A stretch of 9,144 bases of DNA from Chloroflexota bacterium (GTDB lineage Bacteria > Chloroflexota > Dehalococcoidia > Lucifugimonadales > UBA3495). Below are positions 6,725-9,144 of this stretch, in pieces. The notes beneath the pieces were generated by a model. It searched no databases. It saw only the letters and a list, made by a program, of their open reading frames with translations, and was not told the DNA's origin. Position numbers and translations under genes: made by a program. Every line of letters starts with the position of its first letter. Within the stretch, counting starts at the first letter, position 1. Location: positions 1 through 9,144 of the forward strand of contig JAPPJA010000487.1 of the NCBI GenBank assembly GCA_028874675.1, read 5' to 3'.

Positions 6725-6818
6725 CCGGCCCGGAGCGGAGAGCTGTCGCGGCCCTGGCGAGCTCGCAAGTGTCTCGCTGAACTCGGGCCCTCCCCAACGT
6801 CAGCCAAGGAGGCCACTA

Positions 6819-7454
6819 ATGGCAGAAAACCTTCAGCAGCCACCCAACGGCGCCGACCCGGTTCGGGTGATAGTTTGGTACGACTACATTTGACCCTGGT
6901 GCTACGTCGGCCTGGAGAGAGTCGACAAGCTGGGAGAGGACTACAATATTGCGGTGGAAGGCAGGGCCTATTTGCTGCGTCCCGATACTCCCAAGGAGGG
7001 ACTGCTGCGGCAGGCGCGATCCGGGGAGACGGAGGATGAACTTAGTGAGCCGATCCGGTCGCAGGTTAGGGAGGCGGGGTTGATCATGCGGCCGCCGCCG
7101 GTAACGCCCAATACCCTGTATGCCCTGGAGGCAACGGAATATGCCCAGCAGCATGGAAAATTCATGGAGTTTCACCATGCGGCGTACAAGGCCTACTGGG
7201 AGGACCGTAAGGACCTGGGGCAGCTGGACGTTCTGGCTGAGGTGGCCAGTTCAGTATCCCTCAACGCTGACGATATGATCCAGTGCCTCGAAACCCATGA
7301 ATTCTCCAACAGGGTGATGGGGCAATACCAGGAAGCCCTCCAGCACGGCATCCGCGGGATTCCGACATTCGTGGTAGGGAACCTGCTGTTTACCGGGGCC
7401 CATCCCTATGACATTTTCAAGTCCGCCATGAATCAATACCTGGAATCGCAGTAA
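6819..7454 (+). CDS. DsbA/FrnE-family oxidoreductase, candidate selenoprotein (in-frame TGA as Sec25)
   Basis: Read from ATG 6819 with TGA 6891-6893 as selenocysteine, the gene encodes 211 residues of a DsbA-like thioredoxin-fold protein. Strand one, R-V-I-V-W-Y-D-Y-I, runs into Sec25-Pro-Trp-Cys28-Y-V-G, where FrnE-type relatives have C-P-W-C-Y-V-G. A helical insertion follows (about 60-165), then the cis-proline motif G-I-P-T-F-V-V-G-N with Pro182 and the final strand and helix. AAGGAGG lies six bases before the ATG, which strongly supports this start. The frame continues unbroken on both sides of the TGA to TAA 7452-7454. No signal peptide is present, so it should act in the cytoplasm as a thiol/selenol-disulfide oxidoreductase. 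A SECIS-like hairpin directly follows the TGA. Automatic annotation would start it at GTG 6954 and lose the active site. Alternatives are a nonsense mutation of TGT/TGC or a sequencing error, judged less likely. Confidence 0.82.
6901..6930 (+). promoter_or_regulatory. Candidate bacterial SECIS element
   Basis: The RNA just after the UGA can fold as follows. The lower stem is GCU (6901-6903) with AGC (6928-6930), then a small internal loop (AC opposite A). The upper stem is GUCGGC (6906-6911) with GUCGAC (6921-6926), including one G-U pair, then bulged A6920, then CU (6912-6913) with AG (6918-6919). The apical loop is GGAG (6914-6917). Its first G is 21 nt past the UGA, close to the spacing in E. 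coli fdhF. Known bacterial SECIS elements need such a hairpin with G at the start of the apical loop for SelB binding. The fold was done by hand. Confidence 0.6.
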
Positions 7455-7481
7455 GGTGTTGGAAGCGGAATGCCCGGGATT

Positions 7482-7516
7482 AAAAGGGGGCGGATAACTT
7501 CCGCCCCTTTTCCTTT
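7482..7516 (+). terminator. Rho-independent terminator after the selenoprotein gene
   Basis: AAAAGGGGGCGGA (7482-7494) pairs with TCCGCCCCTTTT (7500-7511) over a TAACT loop, about 12 pairs with one bulged G, and runs into TTTTCCTTT. It starts 27 bp after the TAA of the DsbA-like gene and ends the HAD/selenoprotein unit. The A run on the left arm also allows it to work in the opposite direction. Confidence 0.9.
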
Positions 7517-7595
7517 GGCTTGCTGAAGGCAGTGGACGCGGATTCCGGAGACCCGGCCCGAAGCTGCTTTTGGCGTGGTTCGGGTTTGGGCGTCA

Positions 7596-7625
7596 TTGAA
7601 TCGGCTTTCGTGGCTGTGATATTAT
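7596..7625 (+). promoter_or_regulatory. Extended -10 promoter of the nuoEF module
   Basis: TTGAAT (7596-7601), an 18-base spacer and TATTAT (7620-7625), with TG one base before the -10 (7617-7618). The start of transcription near 7632 gives a leader of about 80 nt. Because the earliest in-frame nuoE start (7624) lies inside this -10, the promoter also argues for the ATG at 7714. Confidence 0.65.
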
Positions 7626-7713
7626 GTGCAGGTGGATTGTTACAGAATTCACGAAGTTCTCCTCCATCGGATCACACACATTCCAGAGGTGGATGGGCCA
7701 AGGAGCCCAGGAA

Positions 7714-8196
7714 ATGGATGGGCTGAAGCAGCGAATCGAAAAGGCCGTCCACTGTCAACCTCAAACCACTGTTACTATTCTCTCTTCCCTCCTGGCAGTG
7801 GAAGATGAGCTGGGCTACATTCCCAGGGAAGCAGTAGAAGAAGTCGCCGAATTCAACCGGGCCACCATCAACGATGTGTGGGCGGTGGTCTCCTTTTACC
7901 CCAATTTCCGCACAATTCCCCCGTGCGAGCATAAGGTTGAGATCTGCTGGGGCCCGTCATGCCACCTGGTGGGGGCCATGCCGGTTGTTGCCGCGGTTCT
8001 TGAGGCGGCAGGCCTGAAGGATGAAGGAGACACCCCGGACGGCAGGCTGACCGTGCGGTACAACACCTGCCTGGGGGCTTGCGCGCTGGCGCCGGTAATG
8101 TCGGTTGACCATCAACTCGTGGGCCGCGTGACTCCCCAGAAGGGCAGCGCCCTGGTGTCCGCGGTGCTGGAGTCCCAGGAAGAAGGGTCGGAGTAG
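7714..8196 (+). CDS. nuoE: NADH dehydrogenase subunit E-like [2Fe-2S] protein (diaphorase module)
   Basis: A 160-residue thioredoxin-like ferredoxin subunit of the NuoE/HndA/HoxE family. It carries one [2Fe-2S] cluster and works with the NuoF-type flavoprotein encoded next. The N-terminal helical part has the family motif L-G-Y-I-P (33-37) and V-W-A-V-V-S-F-Y (55-62). The four cluster ligands are all present: C78-x4-C83 in C-W-G-P-S-C-H-L and C119-x3-C123 in N-T-C-L-G-A-C-A-L-A-P. ATG 7714 is chosen because AAGGAG lies eight bases upstream (7700-7705) and the longer frame begins within the promoter. The gene has its own promoter and is not preceded by nuoA-D, so it belongs to a stand-alone diaphorase of a soluble dehydrogenase or hydrogenase rather than to full complex I, as far as the window shows. 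Confidence 0.9.
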   Translation: MDGLKQRIEKAVHCQPQTTVTILSSLLAVEDELGYIPREAVEEVAEFNRATINDVWAVVSFYPNFRTIPPCEHKVEICWGPSCHLVGAMPVVAAVLEAAGLKDEGDTPDGRLTVRYNTCLGACALAPVMSVDHQLVGRVTPQKGSALVSAVLESQEEGSE

Positions 8197-8261
8197 GCGA
8201 GCCGTGTTTAACCCAGGACTGGCTTCGAAACCTGATTTCCGGCGTCTCCACAGGCGGCGGA

Positions 8262-9144
8262 ATGGCCGCTAGCTTTTCGGAAATTCGCGACTTGGCGGCA
8301 GAGCGGTGGCAGGACCTTGCCGCCGGCGAGACTCCCTGGATACGGGTGGGTACGGCCCTCTGCGGCCAGGCTGCGGGGGCGGAACAGGTGGCCGACTCCA
8401 TCCAGGAAGAACTGGAAAAGCAGGGCCTGAGCGCCCGGGTAAGCCGCGTGGGATGCCTCGGGCTTTGTTTCGCCGAACCCATGGTGGACGTTTTGCTGCC
8501 GGGGCGGGCCAGGATAGTGTACGGCAACGTGGGACTGGGCCAGGTTCCTGAGCTCGTGGCCAGTCACATCGGACGGGGACAACCCGTTGCTGACATGGTC
8601 CTGGGTTGCCTGGGGGATGAAATCGGTGACGACCTGCCTGATTTGCAGCAGCATCCCATGAAGGCAAGGGAACAGCGAATAGCCTTGCGCAACGCCGGGC
8701 ATATAGACCCGCTGGACATTTACCAGTACATCGCCAGGGGAGGCTACGAAGCCTTGAACCGGGCCTTAACCGAGATGACCCCGGCCGAGGCGCTGGAAGA
8801 GGTGAATACTTCCGGACTTCGAGGCAGGGGCGGGGCGGCCTTTCCCGCCGGGACCAAATGGCGATTCCTGGCCGGCTCCAACGCTCCTGACAAGTACATC
8901 CTGTGCAACTGCGAGGAAGGAGACCCGGGAGCGTTCAACGACAAGGGCATTCTGGAGAGCGACCCGGGAACGGTAGTCGAGGGTATCATCCTGGCCGGAT
9001 ACGCAACCGGAGCCAATCACGGGTACATTTTCATTCGCCACGGGCATGATGGCCCCATAGACCGGGCCCGGGCGGCGGTTGCCCAGGCCTATGAGCTGGG
9101 GCTGCTGGGCGAAGGTATTCTGGGTACCGACTTCACCTTTGACC
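8262..9144 (+). CDS. nuoF: NuoF/HndC-like NADH-binding flavoprotein with N-terminal ferredoxin-like domain (partial)
   Basis: Open from ATG 8262 to the window end, 294 residues visible. Residues about 25-110 form a thioredoxin-like ferredoxin domain with C34 (L-C-G-Q-A-A-G-A) and C65-x3-C69 (G-C-L-G-L-C-F-A-E-P). From about 180 comes the FMN/NADH core: S-G-L-R-G-R-G-G-A-A-F-P-A-G-T-K-W (184-200), then N-C-E-E-G-D-P-G-A-F-N-D-K (216-228) and the segment leading to the NADH pocket. The [4Fe-4S] SLBB/C-terminal part lies beyond the edge. The extra N-terminal domain is typical of HndC, HydB and HoxF-like subunits and of NAD-dependent formate dehydrogenase diaphorases, not of ordinary complex I NuoF. 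Such proteins take electrons from NADH to FMN and Fe-S clusters or the reverse. The start is 65 bp after nuoE, has only a weak GGCGG-type binding site and no better in-frame ATG upstream. Confidence 0.9.
   Translation, partial: MAASFSEIRDLAAERWQDLAAGETPWIRVGTALCGQAAGAEQVADSIQEELEKQGLSARVSRVGCLGLCFAEPMVDVLLPGRARIVYGNVGLGQVPELVASHIGRGQPVADMVLGCLGDEIGDDLPDLQQHPMKAREQRIALRNAGHIDPLDIYQYIARGGYEALNRALTEMTPAEALEEVNTSGLRGRGGAAFPAGTKWRFLAGSNAPDKYILCNCEEGDPGAFNDKGILESDPGTVVEGIILAGYATGANHGYIFIRHGHDGPIDRARAAVAQAYELGLLGEGILGTDFTFD

Noticed and set aside
6954..7454. DsbA-like gene starting at GTG 6954
   Set aside because: This start leaves out the first beta strand and the whole active site and has no ribosome-binding site. 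The upstream ATG 6819 has AAGGAGG and family-matching sequence on both sides of the TGA.
7624..7713. 30-residue N-terminal extension of nuoE
   Set aside because: Its start lies inside the -10 element of a good promoter. AAGGAG before ATG 7714 gives the normal NuoE N-terminus.
7868..8527. 219-codon minus-strand frame over nuoE and nuoF, and the related frames at 8208-8702 and 8269-8667
   Set aside because: Antisense shadows of the nuoE/nuoF genes, rich in Pro/Ser/Arg, with no recognisable domain.
1..9144. General reassignment of TGA to Trp or Gly
   Set aside because: Across about 2,300 codons only one in-frame TGA occurs, at a catalytic cysteine position; Trp uses TGG and Gly uses GGN throughout.
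1..9144. CRISPR array, tRNA, rRNA or insertion sequence
   Set aside because: No regularly spaced repeats, no tRNA-like cloverleaf that I could recognise, and no transposase or terminal inverted repeats were seen on reading both strands.

Overview
The window is about 9.1 kb of moderately GC-rich, gene-dense bacterial DNA and holds ten genes: eight complete and two cut by the window edges. Strong AAGGAGG-type ribosome-binding sites and sigma70-like promoters mark it as bacterial. The gene mix suggests an environmental Chloroflexota / Dehalococcoidia-like (SAR202-type) lineage, but this is a low-confidence guess from general impression and no marker gene is present.

Layout. Positions 1-138 are the C-terminal end of an E1-beta-type 2-oxoacid dehydrogenase subunit on the + strand, followed by a hairpin terminator. 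Positions 234-2079 hold a two-gene minus-strand unit: an alpha/beta hydrolase (2079-1279) followed by an NMT1/THI5-like substrate-binding protein that lacks a signal peptide (1157-234). A clear promoter lies at 2132-2161. About 630 bp without a recognisable gene follow, with an AT-rich promoter-like end. Then comes the trehalose pair otsA (2913-4427) and otsB (4456-5238), facing rpiB on the minus strand (5703-5254). From a divergent promoter region (about 5746-5842) a plus-strand unit reads a HAD hydrolase (5948-6724) and then a DsbA/FrnE-like thioredoxin-fold oxidoreductase (6819-7454), closed by a textbook rho-independent terminator (7482-7516). A new extended -10 promoter (7596-7625) starts the diaphorase module nuoE (7714-8196) and nuoF (8262 to the window end).

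The main discovery is the DsbA/FrnE-like gene. Its active-site motif is TGA-Pro-Trp-Cys, with an in-frame TGA (6891-6893) exactly where the family has the first cysteine of CPWC. The rest of the gene is intact, a very good ribosome-binding site precedes the upstream ATG, and the bases just after the TGA fold into a bacterial-SECIS-like hairpin with a GG-starting apical loop 21 nt downstream. I read it as a selenoprotein with a Sec-x-x-Cys redox centre; a conventional gene caller would truncate it or start it at 6954. In agreement, none of the nine visible stop codons is TGA (five TAG, four TAA), which is odd for DNA of this composition.

How the genes may work together: otsA/otsB make trehalose, a compatible solute. 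rpiB belongs to the pentose phosphate pathway. nuoE/nuoF form an NADH-oxidising FMN/Fe-S electron-transfer module of the kind that serves NAD-dependent formate dehydrogenases or hydrogenases; its partner subunits would lie beyond the right edge.
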